64,000 nt of DNA. Source: Spartobacteria bacterium. GTDB taxonomy: Bacteria; Verrucomicrobiota; Verrucomicrobiia; Chthoniobacterales; UBA6821. The position numbers and the translations under genes are program-made. Numbering within the stretch: position 1 is the first letter of the stretch; each line of letters starts with the position of its first letter. Below, piece after piece: positions 8,936-22,046 of the stretch. The stretch covers positions 1-64,000 of the forward strand of contig CANIVT010000001.1 of the NCBI GenBank assembly GCA_947471565.1, in the 5' to 3' direction. The notes below the pieces were generated by a model. It was not told where the DNA came from, did no database searches, and was given only the letters and a program-made list of their open reading frames with translations.

Positions 8936-9670
8936 TTACGCCCGGTGATTTTTTCGGAAGAGGGCGCCTTGTCGCCTTGAGAAGATGATTTCCCGTCCGC
9001 TGTTCAGGCGTACCCGGAGCCCCTCTTCCTCCTGACGCGTTTCACGGATGGCATGGATGTTAACCAGTGCTTCACGTGAGCACCGGAAGAAAAGACGGGG
9101 ATCGAGTCGCTCCTCAAGGCGTTGAAGGGGTCTGTTGACAATCCCTTTCCCTTGGTCCCAGTGCACTGTCGTCCCCTCTGTGGAGGACTCAATGAGTTGG
9201 ATTTCATGAATGGGAAGGAGCAGGCACTCGCCATCGATTTTGAGCAGGATCACATCCCCCGAGGTGAGCCGGGTATCCTGAGTCTCAGACGATTTGAGTC
9301 GGGAGAGCGCCTTCGCTAGGCGGTCCTTGTCGAATGGTTTGAGCAGGTAATCGACGGCCTTCTCCTCAAACGCCTGCACGGCGAAGTGTTCGTAAGCAGT
9401 CGTGAAGATAACCGGTGGCCGATCGGGACCGAGCTTCCGAAGTAGGTCGAAGCCGCTTCCTCCCGGCATCTGGATGTCGAGCAGGATCAAGTCGGGGCGC
9501 GAGGACTTGGCCAGAGGGATGGCCTCGCTCACCGAGGATGCCTCCCGGATTTCACCCGTCATTCCGAGAGAGAGCAGCATACGCCGGAGATCGGAGCGTG
9601 CAGGACGTTCGTCCTCGACGATCATGATGCAGAGGTCGCGAGCCAAGGTGTCGTGAAGAAGCGAGCTCAT
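8936..9670 (-). CDS. LytTR-family response regulator
   Basis: A 244-residue DNA-binding regulator. The receiver domain (about residues 12-125) has the acidic pair in MIVEDERPAR, phospho-acceptor D65 (LILLDIQMPG), the conserved Thr/Ser region FTTAYEHF and K111 (DYLLKPFD). The LytTR domain covers about 145-240 (FFRCSREALVNIHAI, then REIIFSRRQ). It lies 16 bp behind the sensor kinase gene on the same strand, making a LytS/LytR-type two-component pair. Targets cannot be read from the window. Translation could also begin at a later ATG (9625), but 9670 fits the intergenic spacing. Confidence 0.9.
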   Translation of the reverse strand: MSSLLHDTLARDLCIMIVEDERPARSDLRRMLLSLGMTGEIREASSVSEAIPLAKSSRPDLILLDIQMPGGSGFDLLRKLGPDRPPVIFTTAYEHFAVQAFEEKAVDYLLKPFDKDRLAKALSRLKSSETQDTRLTSGDVILLKIDGECLLLPIHEIQLIESSTEGTTVHWDQGKGIVNRPLQRLEERLDPRLFFRCSREALVNIHAIRETRQEEEGLRVRLNSGREIIFSRRQGALFRKNHRA

Positions 9671-9686
9671 GATCAGTTATCGGGGG

Positions 9687-11258
<1,572 letters not shown>

Positions 11259-11310
11259 GAAGCGCGGGCGACCATTATGGTGGCGCGCGCCGCGTTCCAT
11301 CGGGAGGCGT

Positions 11311-11922
11311 TTATTTGACCGCGAGATAGGGGATCGCAGCGACGCGTGTTTTCACGTCGTCGAGGCCGTCGACGAGATCGGCAATCGAGTCCCAGCGGCC
11401 CTCAAGCAAAGGCTTGCGAGCCTGTTCGGGAATGACGATGACCGCCTTGAAGTCAACGTCGTCCACGGTGACCTTGTTCTCGGTCAGGTCGACCGTCACG
11501 AGGACGCCGGGGGTCTTCTCAACCAGGGCGGAGAGGTCGGCGATGTCCTGCTTGGACATCTTGACGCAGGGGATGCCAAGGGTCGTGGAGTTGCCGAAAA
11601 AGATCTCGGCGAAGCTCTCCGCGATGATGGCTCGGAATCCGTAGCGGTAGAGGGCCTGAGGGGCATGCTCACGGGAACTGCCGCATCCGAAGTTGGATCC
11701 CGAGATGAGGATCGAGGCTCCGTTGAAGCGCTCGTCGTCCAAGGGATGAAGGCGGCCTGCTGCCTTTTCTGCAGCCTTGGCATCGGAAAAGGCAAATTCT
11801 CCGAGTCCGTCAAAAGTCACGCACTTCATGAAACGGGCAGGAATAATGCGGTCGGTGTCGATGTCATCGCCGGGGACTGGAACAGCGCGACCGGTGACCT
11901 GGGTGATTTTTTCGAGGGACAT
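11311..11922 (-). CDS. leuD: 3-isopropylmalate dehydratase small subunit
   Basis: With LeuC, isomerises 2-isopropylmalate to 3-isopropylmalate in leucine synthesis. The 203-residue protein has the swivel-domain signature GDDIDTDRIIPARFMK and the substrate-binding motif ILISGSNFGCGSSREHAP. Length is normal for the long bacterial LeuD. It follows leuC on the minus strand, separated by 111 bp that hold a TTAAAAG-type inverted repeat. The sensor kinase gene starts about 50 bp after its stop. Confidence 0.96.
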   Translation of the reverse strand: MSLEKITQVTGRAVPVPGDDIDTDRIIPARFMKCVTFDGLGEFAFSDAKAAEKAAGRLHPLDDERFNGASILISGSNFGCGSSREHAPQALYRYGFRAIIAESFAEIFFGNSTTLGIPCVKMSKQDIADLSALVEKTPGVLVTVDLTENKVTVDDVDFKAVIVIPEQARKPLLEGRWDSIADLVDGLDDVKTRVAAIPYLAVK

Positions 11923-11935
11923 GGGAAGGGAAGAT

Positions 11936-12030
11936 GAAAAGTTAGAAGGTTAAAAAGTAAATAGGTGAAAGCAGGTTGTTTTGAGGAGATTCGTTTTAAC
12001 GGTTCAACTCTTTTAACGATTTTAACCTTG
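11936..12030. repeat. TTAAAAG-armed inverted-repeat element, copy 1
   Basis: The left arm (about 11936-11960) contains GTTAGAAGGTTAAAAAG. The right arm (about 11993-12028) contains TTTTAACGGTTCAAC and TTTTAACGATTTTAACC in opposite orientation. A spacer of about 32 bp lies between them. It occupies almost the whole leuC-leuD gap. Copies with the same arms and unrelated spacers lie at 44.2 kb and 60.5 kb. Confidence 0.75.
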
Positions 12031-12033
12031 GCA

Positions 12034-13443
12034 TCAGCCGATTCCGAAAACCTTGCGGGCGTCGCTGATCTTTCCTGTGAGGGCCGCTGCGGCGACCATG
12101 AGGGGACTCATGAGCATCGTGCGTCCGGTGGGGCTACCCTGACGGCCCTTGAAGTTGCGGTTACTGGAGCTGGCACAGAGTTGGTCCCCGACGAGCTTGT
12201 CGGGATTCATCCCAAGGCACATGGAACACCCGGCACCGCGCCACTCGAATCCCGCCTCACGAAAGATCTCGGCAAGACCCATTTTCTCCGCCACTGAGGC
12301 CACTCCCTGGGATCCCGGGACGACGATCGCCTTGACGCCGGCAGCGACCTTGCGGCCCTTGATATGCTTCGCCACCTCCTGAAGATCGGAAAGGCGCCCG
12401 TTGGTGCAGCTTCCGAGGAAGGTCACGTCGACCTTGATTCCCTCGACCGGGGTGCCCGAGGGGAGCTTCATATGCTCGATCGCCTCGGCGGCGGTGTCGC
12501 GGTCCTTCTCGGGAAGGTCCTTGGGATCTGGGATTGCCTCGTCGATGAAGACGGCCTGCCCCGGGGTGATTCCCCAGGTGACGGTGGGCAGAATCTCCCC
12601 GGCCTTGAAGTTCACGACGTCGTCATAGACAGCATCCTTGTCGGAGGCGACCGACTTCCAGCGTGCAACGGCGGCGTCCCACTCCCCTCCCGTGGGGGAA
12701 TAGGGACGGCCTCGCAGATATTCGAAGGTGGTCTCGTCAGGGTTCACATAGCCGACACGGGCGCCGCCCTCGATCGACATGTTGCACACGGTCATGCGTT
12801 CTTCCTGCGTGAAGGCGTCGAAGGTAGAACCTCCGAACTCGTAGGCGAAGCCGATGCCGCCGTTGACCCCCAGCTTGCGGATGATGTGCAGGATCACGTC
12901 CTTGGCGTAGACACCGGGGGCGAGCTTGCCGTCGACATTGATGCGTCGGACCTTGGGCTTGGCAATCGCCATGGTCTGTGTGGCGAGGACGTCACGCACC
13001 TGGCTGGTTCCGATGCCGAAAGCGATCGCGCCGAAGGCGCCGTGGGTCGAGGTGTGGGAGTCGCCGCAGGCAATCGTGGTGCCGGGTTGGGTGATTCCCT
13101 GTTCAGGGCCGACGATATGAACGATGCCCTGCTTGCCGGTCGGGAGATCGAAGAAAGTCACCCCTGTCTCGGCGCAGTTCTTGCGCAGTTCCTTGACCAT
13201 TGCGTCGGCAAGGGGGTCGGAGAAGGGTTCCTGGGACTGGTCGGTCGGGACGATGTGGTCGACCGTCGCGAAGGTGCGGTGAGGGTAGAGTACCTTCAGG
13301 CCGAGATCGCGCACCATGCCGAAAGCCTGCGGGCTAGTCACCTCGTGGATGAGGTGGGTGCCTATCAGAAGCTGGGTCCGTCCATCAGGGAGAGTGCGAA
13401 CGGTGTGTTCCTCCCAGACCTTATCAAGAAGCGTTTTGCCCAT
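12034..13443 (-). CDS. leuC: 3-isopropylmalate dehydratase large subunit
   Basis: Catalytic aconitase-family subunit of isopropylmalate isomerase. The 469-residue protein holds the three cysteines for the [4Fe-4S] cluster, in [13 protein letters not shown] and [13 protein letters not shown], plus the signatures [15 protein letters not shown] and [12 protein letters not shown]. Length matches bacterial LeuC (about 466). It is the first gene of a minus-strand run leuC-leuD-kinase-regulator and is divergent from icd, sharing a 103-bp intergenic region. That region contains a short GTTGC/GCAAC palindrome (near 13488) that could be an operator, though this is speculative. Confidence 0.97.
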   Translation of the reverse strand: MGKTLLDKVWEEHTVRTLPDGRTQLLIGTHLIHEVTSPQAFGMVRDLGLKVLYPHRTFATVDHIVPTDQSQEPFSDPLADAMVKELRKNCAETGVTFFDLPTGKQGIVHIVGPEQGITQPGTTIACGDSHTSTHGAFGAIAFGIGTSQVRDVLATQTMAIAKPKVRRINVDGKLAPGVYAKDVILHIIRKLGVNGGIGFAYEFGGSTFDAFTQEERMTVCNMSIEGGARVGYVNPDETTFEYLRGRPYSPTGGEWDAAVARWKSVASDKDAVYDDVVNFKAGEILPTVTWGITPGQAVFIDEAIPDPKDLPEKDRDTAAEAIEHMKLPSGTPVEGIKVDVTFLGSCTNGRLSDLQEVAKHIKGRKVAAGVKAIVVPGSQGVASVAEKMGLAEIFREAGFEWRGAGCSMCLGMNPDKLVGDQLCASSSNRNFKGRQGSPTGRTMLMSPLMVAAAALTGKISDARKVFGIG

Positions 13444-13459
13444 AGTCAGTCCAATCTAG

Positions 13460-16101
<2,642 letters not shown>

Positions 16102-16109
16102 AGGCAGAA

Positions 16110-16296
16110 GGCTCGCGACATCGGCGGATAGCTGTGTTGGCCCGCGGTCGCCGTAGGATAACTACGGCTTGAACGGCACTTTGCTCCCGCAAAGCTGTAC
16201 CGTCCTCCGGACTTGCCTACGGCAATTTCTCCGCGCCTCTTCCCGGAGGCTTGGTTCCCTTGGCCGCCTTGCTCTCCATCCGATCTTACGACCCTT
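16110..16296. repeat. REP-like nested palindrome, copy A (long form)
   Basis: Begins GGCTCGCGA and ends near TCTTACGACCCTT. An outer GGCGG/CCGCC pair encloses an inner hairpin CCGTAG-loop-CTACGG at 16151-16167. Flanks GGCGGATAGC, TGCGGTCG-like sequence and CTCTCCATCC are shared with the copy at 39.3 kb. Compared with that copy it carries about 80 extra bp after the inner hairpin. It fills most of the 274-bp gap between the PhnA-like gene and the AsmA-like gene; the rest of the gap (16297-16375) shows nothing else clear. Confidence 0.7.
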
Positions 16297-16375
16297 GAGT
16301 CTAATTCAGGATCGCTTTTGGAGGCTGCCTGGGGCGAGTTGATCGAAGCCTCGTCTCGGGCTTGGGCAAGCAAGC

Positions 16376-17134
16376 CTACTTGAACAATCCCTTAAGGAAG
16401 TTCCCAAGTTGCTGATTGCCGTTCTGCTGAAGTTGGATCAGGCCCTGTTTGGTAGCGGCCTTGATGCCCTCGTCGATGGCGGCATTGATCAAAGGGGTGA
16501 AGATTTGCTCTGAGATTTGTGAAGCTGAGAGTCCCTTGCCGTCGGATCCGAGGTTCTGGAGTTGGATTTCGGGAAGGGTCAGTGCCTGATTGACGCTTTG
16601 GCCAAAGGCTCCGAGTACCACGTCGACCTTTGCTCCCGAGATAACGACACTCTTCACAATGAACTTTTTGGAATCCGAGTTTTTCCCTGATGGGGACGCT
16701 GATGGCGAGGGGATTGCTGATTTTTCCTTGGAGGCGCCGTACGACTTGATGTTGCGCATGATCTCCTGAAGGTTGGTTCCTCCAGGGGTGCCGATGAGCG
16801 CGAGTTGGGGATCCCGGATCACGATGGAATTCACGACAATCGGATCCTTGAGAAGGGTTTCCTTGTCAACGCTCAAGGAGATGCTGCCTAACCGTAGCGC
16901 ATAGGGGGCGCTGTATCCCTTGGGATTGCCCACCACAAAGCCGCTGAGTTTGCCGCTGCCGCTTAGAGGCGAGAGATTGGCCGAAGCGAGCGTCACATCG
17001 GTCCTGGTGATTGCCGGGCCCACGGTCTCGACGGCCTTCTTCACCAGCGTATTGAGCGAGAGATAGAGGTAGGCGACTCCCCCGATAAGGAGAAGCAGGA
17101 TCAGGGCCACGGCACCGAGCAGGAATTTTTTCAT
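16376..17134 (-). CDS. AsmA/DUF748-like membrane-anchored periplasmic protein
   Basis: A 252-residue protein with an N-terminal signal anchor (residues 4-24, LLGAVALILLLLIGGVAYLYL). A beta-rich region with the recurring pattern seen in AsmA/lipid-transfer-like proteins follows (TDVTLASANLSPLSGSGKL, then SISLSVDKETLLKDPIVVNS). A Ser/Pro-rich linker lies at about 140-155. The C-terminal part is helical and Gln/Asn-rich near its end. Such proteins sit in the periplasm and are linked to envelope biogenesis. It is short compared with AsmA proper (over 600 residues), so the precise role is unknown. It is divergent from the phosphatase gene. Confidence 0.62.
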   Translation of the reverse strand: MKKFLLGAVALILLLLIGGVAYLYLSLNTLVKKAVETVGPAITRTDVTLASANLSPLSGSGKLSGFVVGNPKGYSAPYALRLGSISLSVDKETLLKDPIVVNSIVIRDPQLALIGTPGGTNLQEIMRNIKSYGASKEKSAIPSPSASPSGKNSDSKKFIVKSVVISGAKVDVVLGAFGQSVNQALTLPEIQLQNLGSDGKGLSASQISEQIFTPLINAAIDEGIKAATKQGLIQLQQNGNQQLGNFLKGLFK

Positions 17135-17266
17135 GAAGTGTGGGAGCAGTTTCTCCTTGTTCTAGAGAACAAGGGGGTCTGTGCCAGCATAAAACAACCA
17201 GTGATAGGAGAGAGCAGGAAGAAGGATCCCTATTTTCATCTCGGGATAGCGCTGTTAGATTCAGGC

Positions 17267-18232
17267 ATGAGCCAACTCCGGACCCGCCGGGAATTTGTCA
17301 GGACTCTCTTTGCGTCCACTGCTGGAACGGCGCTTTCCGGGCCTCTTCTCACGAGGGTTCTTGCATCGGGCTCCGCCTCTGCAGAGGGATCACTTCCTTT
17401 CCTGATTTTCGGTGACTGGGGGAGAAGGGGACAGCGCGATCAACTCAATGTGGCCGCTCAGATGGGAGTGGCTGCGACCGCGCTCCAAGTTCCATTTGTG
17501 GTGTCGCTCGGGGATAATTTCTACGACTACGGGATTACGTCCATGGATGATCCGCAGTGGAAGGAGTCCTTTGAGAATGTCTACACCGCACCTTCGCTCC
17601 AGGTGCCATGGAATTTGATTCTCGGTAACCATGACTACTGTGGCAACTGCCAGGCGCAGATCGACTACTCGGCTCGAAGTCCGCGGTGGAGGATGCCTTC
17701 CCGCTATTACTCACGCAAAGAGAGCATTCCCGGCGGTAAAAGCATCCTGATGGTCTATACGGATACTTCTCCCTTCGTCATATCTTATGCCAAGAACGAG
17801 TTGATGGGGCCTAATGTCCGCTCCCAGGACACCGCTGCGCAGCTGGAGTGGATCGACCGGACGCTCTCGGAGTCGAAGGCTGACTGGAAGATCGTCCTGG
17901 GTCATCACCCCATCTATTCGGGAGGTGAGCATGGCGATACGCCCGAGCTGATCGAGCGTCTTCTTCCGTTGCTGAAACGCCACGGTGTGCATGTCTATCT
18001 GAACGGCCACGACCATGATCTCCAGCATCAGGAAGCGGGAGGGATTCATTTTTTCTGCGTGGGTGCGGGTTCCACCGTCCGTCCGATCAGGTCGGATAAA
18101 CGCTCCTTGTTCGCCAAATCAACCCCCGGATTTGCTGCGGTTTCAGTCGGGCCGGAAGCGATGGAGGTCAGGTTGACCTCGGCTTCGGGAGAGGTGCTTC
18201 ATTCCGCCTCAATCCCGCGATCCGGCGCCTGA
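17267..18232 (+). CDS. Exported purple-acid-phosphatase-like metallophosphoesterase
   Basis: A predicted periplasmic phosphatase of 321 residues, similar in layout to tartrate-resistant (type 5) purple acid phosphatases. The N-terminus has a twin-arginine-type signal (TRREFVRTLFAST, cleavage near ASA40). The full set of two-metal motifs is present: IFGDWG (about 48-53), SLGDNFYDYG, LGNHDYC, LGHHPIY and NGHDHDL. ATG 17267 is chosen because it places the RR motif 8 residues in; a frame 43 codons longer lacks a signal. Tat export suggests folding with metals in the cytoplasm (inference). The natural substrate is unknown; phosphate scavenging is likely. Confidence 0.85.
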   Translation: MSQLRTRREFVRTLFASTAGTALSGPLLTRVLASGSASAEGSLPFLIFGDWGRRGQRDQLNVAAQMGVAATALQVPFVVSLGDNFYDYGITSMDDPQWKESFENVYTAPSLQVPWNLILGNHDYCGNCQAQIDYSARSPRWRMPSRYYSRKESIPGGKSILMVYTDTSPFVISYAKNELMGPNVRSQDTAAQLEWIDRTLSESKADWKIVLGHHPIYSGGEHGDTPELIERLLPLLKRHGVHVYLNGHDHDLQHQEAGGIHFFCVGAGSTVRPIRSDKRSLFAKSTPGFAAVSVGPEAMEVRLTSASGEVLHSASIPRSGA

Positions 18233-18272
18233 GTCACCGAGGAGTTCCTGCTTTTGGTCGCAGGAAAGCGGT

Positions 18273-18926
18273 CTATTTGTTAAGAAAACGATGCGGCCTG
18301 TCGGCGCTCGGGCAGAGGATGCGTAGTTCGCAGGCTTCGCAATCGGGGTTCCTAGCCTTGCATCGTCGTCGTCCGTGCCAGATCAGCCAGTGGGAGAAGA
18401 GGGTCCATTGATCCCGTGGAATGAGCTTCATGAGATCCTGCTCCACCTTCACGGGATCGCTGTGGGTCGTGAGGCCGAGGCGCAGGCAAAGGCGTCCCAC
18501 GTGGGTATCGACGACGACGCCCTCGTTGATGTCGAAGGCATTGCCAAGGACGACGTTGGCGGTCTTGCGTCCGGCTCCGGGAATTGCGGAGAGTTCCTCC
18601 ATGGAGGAGGGGACTTTGCCTCCGTGGCGTTCCACGAGCGCCGCGCCCATACCGCGGAGTGACTTGGCTTTATTCCGATAGAATCCGGTGGAGCGGATGA
18701 TTTCCTCGAGTTCCTCTTTTGGGATCCCTGCGTAGTCGGCGGCGGTCTTGCAGCGCTTGAAGAGCACCTTCGTCACCATGTTCACCCGGACATCCGTGCA
18801 CTGCGCGGAGAGGATCGTGGCGACGAGGAGTTCCAGCGGATTCTTGAAGTCGAGTTCGCAGTGGGCGTCCGGATAGATCCGGGGGAGTTCCTGCGAAAGC
18901 CGTTCGGCGCGTTCTTTTTTGGTCAT
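18273..18926 (-). CDS. nth: Endonuclease III (base-excision DNA glycosylase/AP lyase)
   Basis: Removes oxidised pyrimidines and cuts the abasic site. The 217-residue protein has the helix-hairpin-helix and catalytic residues K121 (IPGAGRKTANVV) and D140 (GVVVDTHVGRL), equivalent to E. coli K120 and D138. It also has the C-terminal [4Fe-4S] ligands with C-x6-C-x2-C-x5-C spacing (CKARNPDCEACELRILC). Length is normal. It lies 12 bp downstream of the membrane glycosyltransferase on the same strand, so the pair may share a transcript although the functions are unrelated. Confidence 0.96.
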   Translation of the reverse strand: MTKKERAERLSQELPRIYPDAHCELDFKNPLELLVATILSAQCTDVRVNMVTKVLFKRCKTAADYAGIPKEELEEIIRSTGFYRNKAKSLRGMGAALVERHGGKVPSSMEELSAIPGAGRKTANVVLGNAFDINEGVVVDTHVGRLCLRLGLTTHSDPVKVEQDLMKLIPRDQWTLFSHWLIWHGRRRCKARNPDCEACELRILCPSADRPHRFLNK

Positions 18927-18938
18927 GGGATGGAGGGA

Positions 18939-20501
18939 TCACTCTTCCCTGATACGTGTGGGGTCGTACCCCTTGTTCAGGGTGAGGGAAAGGGGACGCG
19001 CCACTCCGGGTAACAACACCTGTCTGGTTTTTCCTGGCTCCCTAAAAAGTTGGTTGAAGTTGCAGCCTGCGCGGGGCCACTCGGCGGTGAGGCCGTCCTT
19101 GCCGGTCCATGCGCCCTCGTTGATCCACGGGAATCGTTTCCTGCCATGGATAGGAAGCCAGAGGGATGATTCAAGTTCCGGCTGATAATAGGAAAGAACG
19201 CCAAAGGTCTGGTAGGTGTCGGCACAGAGGAAGTCGGCACCCGAGGATCGGAATTCGCTTGCGACCCGGTCGGCCACTTCGCGGGGTCCTAGGATTTCGG
19301 AGAGTTTGGCCTGCAGGTCGGCAATGTTGCGAGAGGCTTCCCGGGCCAGGAGTGGCGAACCTGTCCAGCATCCTATCCATCCAAAATCGGGTTGGGTCGA
19401 TAACCAGGGAGTCAGCGCGCTTCCGGTGAGAATGAGAAGGCTGATGCCGAGCACGGCCACTCCGTCTGCGATGGCAAGGATCAGCAAGGATGCCCGCCTC
19501 CAGTTATGGCCAAAGCGCTCCCAATCGCCGGCGACCAGGATCAGGCCACTGACGAAGGCCATCATCGGCCAGTTTGCCTCGATATGGGCTTTCAGCGCGG
19601 AGTAGGCAAAGAAGGCAACCACGGCCCAGAAGAATGCCGAGAGGAATCGAAATCGCTCGTCGGCGAAGTCTACCGCGCTTCGGAAACAAAGCAGTCCTAG
19701 GCCCGGGGAGACCAGCACGACCAGGAACAGCGCATAGTTGGCCAGGAAATCGATGTGGATCCAGACCGCCTGTTCATTGCGGAATCCGTGATGGATCTGA
19801 TGGGCGAACGACGCCCAGTGGTGGGCGGCATTCCATTGGATGACAGGAATGAAAAAAATCAGGGCCACGATCCCGGCGACCAATGAGCCGAGGAACACCC
19901 GGCCGCGCTTTCCGGGACTTGTGATCCAGAGCAGGGCAAGTCCTCCGAAGAACAGGATCATCGTGTACTTGCTGAGCAGGCCGACTCCCGTGGCGGCGCC
20001 CGAAGCTGCCCACCAGAGAAGGGAATTTTTCTGAAGCCCCTTCCAGGCGAAGAGCATGGCCAGAGCCCAAGCTGGGGCGAGCCATGTGTCCGGGGTCATC
20101 AGGAAGGCGTTGCCCGCAAAGATCGGAGCCAAGGTGAGAAAAATCCCGGCACGGTTGCCGGCGGCTTGGCCGAATTGCTCCCTGGCAAGGATCCGGCCCG
20201 CCAGAGAGAGGATGATTCCCGAGATGATGGCACCTGAGCGGACGGCCAGTTCCTGATGTCCCAAGAACGAGCGTCCCGCCATGATTGACCAAGCCACCAA
20301 TGGCGGATGGTCAAAGTAGCAGGCTTGCGGGTGGAGGGCCCAGACCCAGTAATAGCACTCATCGAAAATCAGCCCCAAAAAGGCTCCGGCCATGAGCTTC
20401 CAAAGTACCACGGTCCCAAGGATGCCCCAGAACCAGCGATCCCCATCCACCTCGCCAATCAGCCCTTTTAGGCGGGGTTCAGGGGTGGCAGTGCGCGGCA
20501 T
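18939..20501 (-). CDS. Polytopic GT39/ArnT-like glycosyltransferase
   Basis: A 520-residue integral membrane protein with about ten helices. The N-terminal periplasmic loop carries the GT39/83 signature acid DECYYWVW and the following HPPLVAW motif, typical of enzymes that take a sugar from a polyprenyl-phosphate donor. The C-terminal third is a soluble periplasmic domain (from about residue 390). Likely job is sugar transfer to lipid A, protein or a surface glycan; the acceptor cannot be assigned. It is transcribed ahead of nth. Upstream there are 216 bp to nusA on the opposite strand, with no clear promoter. Confidence 0.83.
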   Translation of the reverse strand: MPRTATPEPRLKGLIGEVDGDRWFWGILGTVVLWKLMAGAFLGLIFDECYYWVWALHPQACYFDHPPLVAWSIMAGRSFLGHQELAVRSGAIISGIILSLAGRILAREQFGQAAGNRAGIFLTLAPIFAGNAFLMTPDTWLAPAWALAMLFAWKGLQKNSLLWWAASGAATGVGLLSKYTMILFFGGLALLWITSPGKRGRVFLGSLVAGIVALIFFIPVIQWNAAHHWASFAHQIHHGFRNEQAVWIHIDFLANYALFLVVLVSPGLGLLCFRSAVDFADERFRFLSAFFWAVVAFFAYSALKAHIEANWPMMAFVSGLILVAGDWERFGHNWRRASLLILAIADGVAVLGISLLILTGSALTPWLSTQPDFGWIGCWTGSPLLAREASRNIADLQAKLSEILGPREVADRVASEFRSSGADFLCADTYQTFGVLSYYQPELESSLWLPIHGRKRFPWINEGAWTGKDGLTAEWPRAGCNFNQLFREPGKTRQVLLPGVARPLSLTLNKGYDPTRIREE

Positions 20502-20717
20502 GGGTCAGGAAGATTGGTGAAACGTTTTAGAAAACGAGAGGATGGTGGGGGGCATCTGTTCGGTCAAAGAGATTCCCTGAAGTGGGATCACTGAAACCGA
20601 GTCGGTCAGCAGGTCATTGTTTTGGTTGACCACCCTCTGGTGATCTGTCACTTTTTCAAACCCCCGACACGCTGTCATGGAATCCTCCCGACCGGTGCGT
20701 CGGGACTATCCATTGCC

Positions 20718-21998
20718 ATGAACTCCGAATTTATCGCCATGCTCGACTACCTCGAGCGTGAAAAAGGTATCAAGCGAGAGACCCTCATCGAGGCCATCTC
20801 CTCCGCCCTCGTAGCCGCCTCCAAGAAAGCGTTTTCCTGCTCCCGCGAGGTCCGCATCGATATCAATCCGAAGAGCGGCCAGATCCGCGCCTTCGCCAAG
20901 CCTGTCGTCGTCGAGACCGTGAGCAATCCGCAGGAAGAGATCACCGTGGCCAAGGCCCGACTCGTCAACAAGGAGGCCAATGTCGGCGACGAGGTTGAGA
21001 TCGAGGTGACCCCGCGTGACTTCGGTCGTATCGCCGCCCAGACCGCGCGTCAGGCGATCGCCCAGCGCATCCGTCAGATCGAGAAGGAGATGATCTATGA
21101 GGAGTTCAAGGACCGCGCCGGCGAGATTGTCAGCGGCACCGTACGCCGGTTCGATCGCAGCGACGTGATCCTCGACCTCGGCAAGTTCGAGGGTGTGATG
21201 CCCTCCCGCGAGCGTGTCCAGACCGAGGAGTACAATGTGGGTGACCGCATCCGTGCTTATGTTGTGGCTGTCGAGAACGGCCAGCGTGGCCCCGAGATCA
21301 TCCTCTCCCGTAGCCATCCGAACTTCATCCGCCGACTCTTCGAGATCGAGGTGAGTGAGATCGCCGACCGAACCGTCGAACTGCGTTCCATCGCCCGTGA
21401 GGCCGGATTCCGCACCAAGGTCGCCGTCCATAGTGCCAGCGACAAGGTCGATCCGGTCGGTGCCTGCGTCGGTATGCGCGGGGCCCGCGTGAAAAATATC
21501 GTCCGCGAACTCGGAAACGAGAAGGTCGACATCATCCGCTGGTATGAGGATCCCAAGGAATTTGCCCGCGAGGCCCTCAAGCCCGCCAAGATCCGCTCGA
21601 TCGAACTCGACGAGGCCGCTCACACACTCCACATCGCGGTAGACAAGGAAGACCTTGCTCTGGCCATCGGTAAGCGCGGACAGAATGCCCGCCTCACCGC
21701 CCGCCTTACCGGCTGGGAGATCGACATCAAGGAAGACCGCTCCGCGGCCGATGCCTTCGAGCAGCAGCTCGGTGGCGCGGTCCAGCAGCTTGCTTCCGCC
21801 CTGGGCATCTCCGAGGAAGAGGCCAAGAATCTCGCCGCCGGGGGAATGAACTCGGTCGACGTGGTCGTCACCGCCGAGGCTTCCGACATCGACGGAATCC
21901 TTTCCTGCGGCCCCGAAAAGGCCGAGTCCATCCTTGCCGCCGCCAAGGCCCATCTCGCTCCCAAGTCATCCGAGCCCCAGGAGCAACCGGCGGCCTGA
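20718..21998 (+). CDS. nusA: Transcription termination/antitermination factor NusA
   Basis: Binds RNA polymerase and modulates pausing, termination and antitermination. The 426-residue protein has the N-terminal RNAP-binding domain (about 1-130, MNSEFIAMLDYLEREKGI), the S1 domain (about 135-200, GEIVSGTVRRFDRSDVILDL), two KH domains (DPVGACVGMRGARVKNIVREL; KEDLALAIGKRGQNARL) and one C-terminal helix-hairpin-helix region. E. coli NusA is longer because it has two acidic repeats. The start at 20718 matches the family N-terminus and has no obvious Shine-Dalgarno. It leads a five-to-six-gene translation cluster; the usual upstream rimP is missing here. Confidence 0.96.
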   Translation: MNSEFIAMLDYLEREKGIKRETLIEAISSALVAASKKAFSCSREVRIDINPKSGQIRAFAKPVVVETVSNPQEEITVAKARLVNKEANVGDEVEIEVTPRDFGRIAAQTARQAIAQRIRQIEKEMIYEEFKDRAGEIVSGTVRRFDRSDVILDLGKFEGVMPSRERVQTEEYNVGDRIRAYVVAVENGQRGPEIILSRSHPNFIRRLFEIEVSEIADRTVELRSIAREAGFRTKVAVHSASDKVDPVGACVGMRGARVKNIVRELGNEKVDIIRWYEDPKEFAREALKPAKIRSIELDEAAHTLHIAVDKEDLALAIGKRGQNARLTARLTGWEIDIKEDRSAADAFEQQLGGAVQQLASALGISEEEAKNLAAGGMNSVDVVVTAEASDIDGILSCGPEKAESILAAAKAHLAPKSSEPQEQPAA

Positions 21999-22046
21999 TC
22001 CGCCGCACCCCGCATGCCGGGGTGAGAGGATCCTTTCCCAACATTC

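Noticed and set aside
20687-20704. CCCGAC/GTCGGG stem just before nusA as a regulatory element
   Set aside because: Only six base pairs, common by chance in GC-rich DNA; no partner sequence or conserved context seen.
20706-21953. Minus-strand open frame covering nusA
   Set aside because: Leu/Asp/Gly-rich antisense shadow of nusA with no motif or ribosome-binding site.
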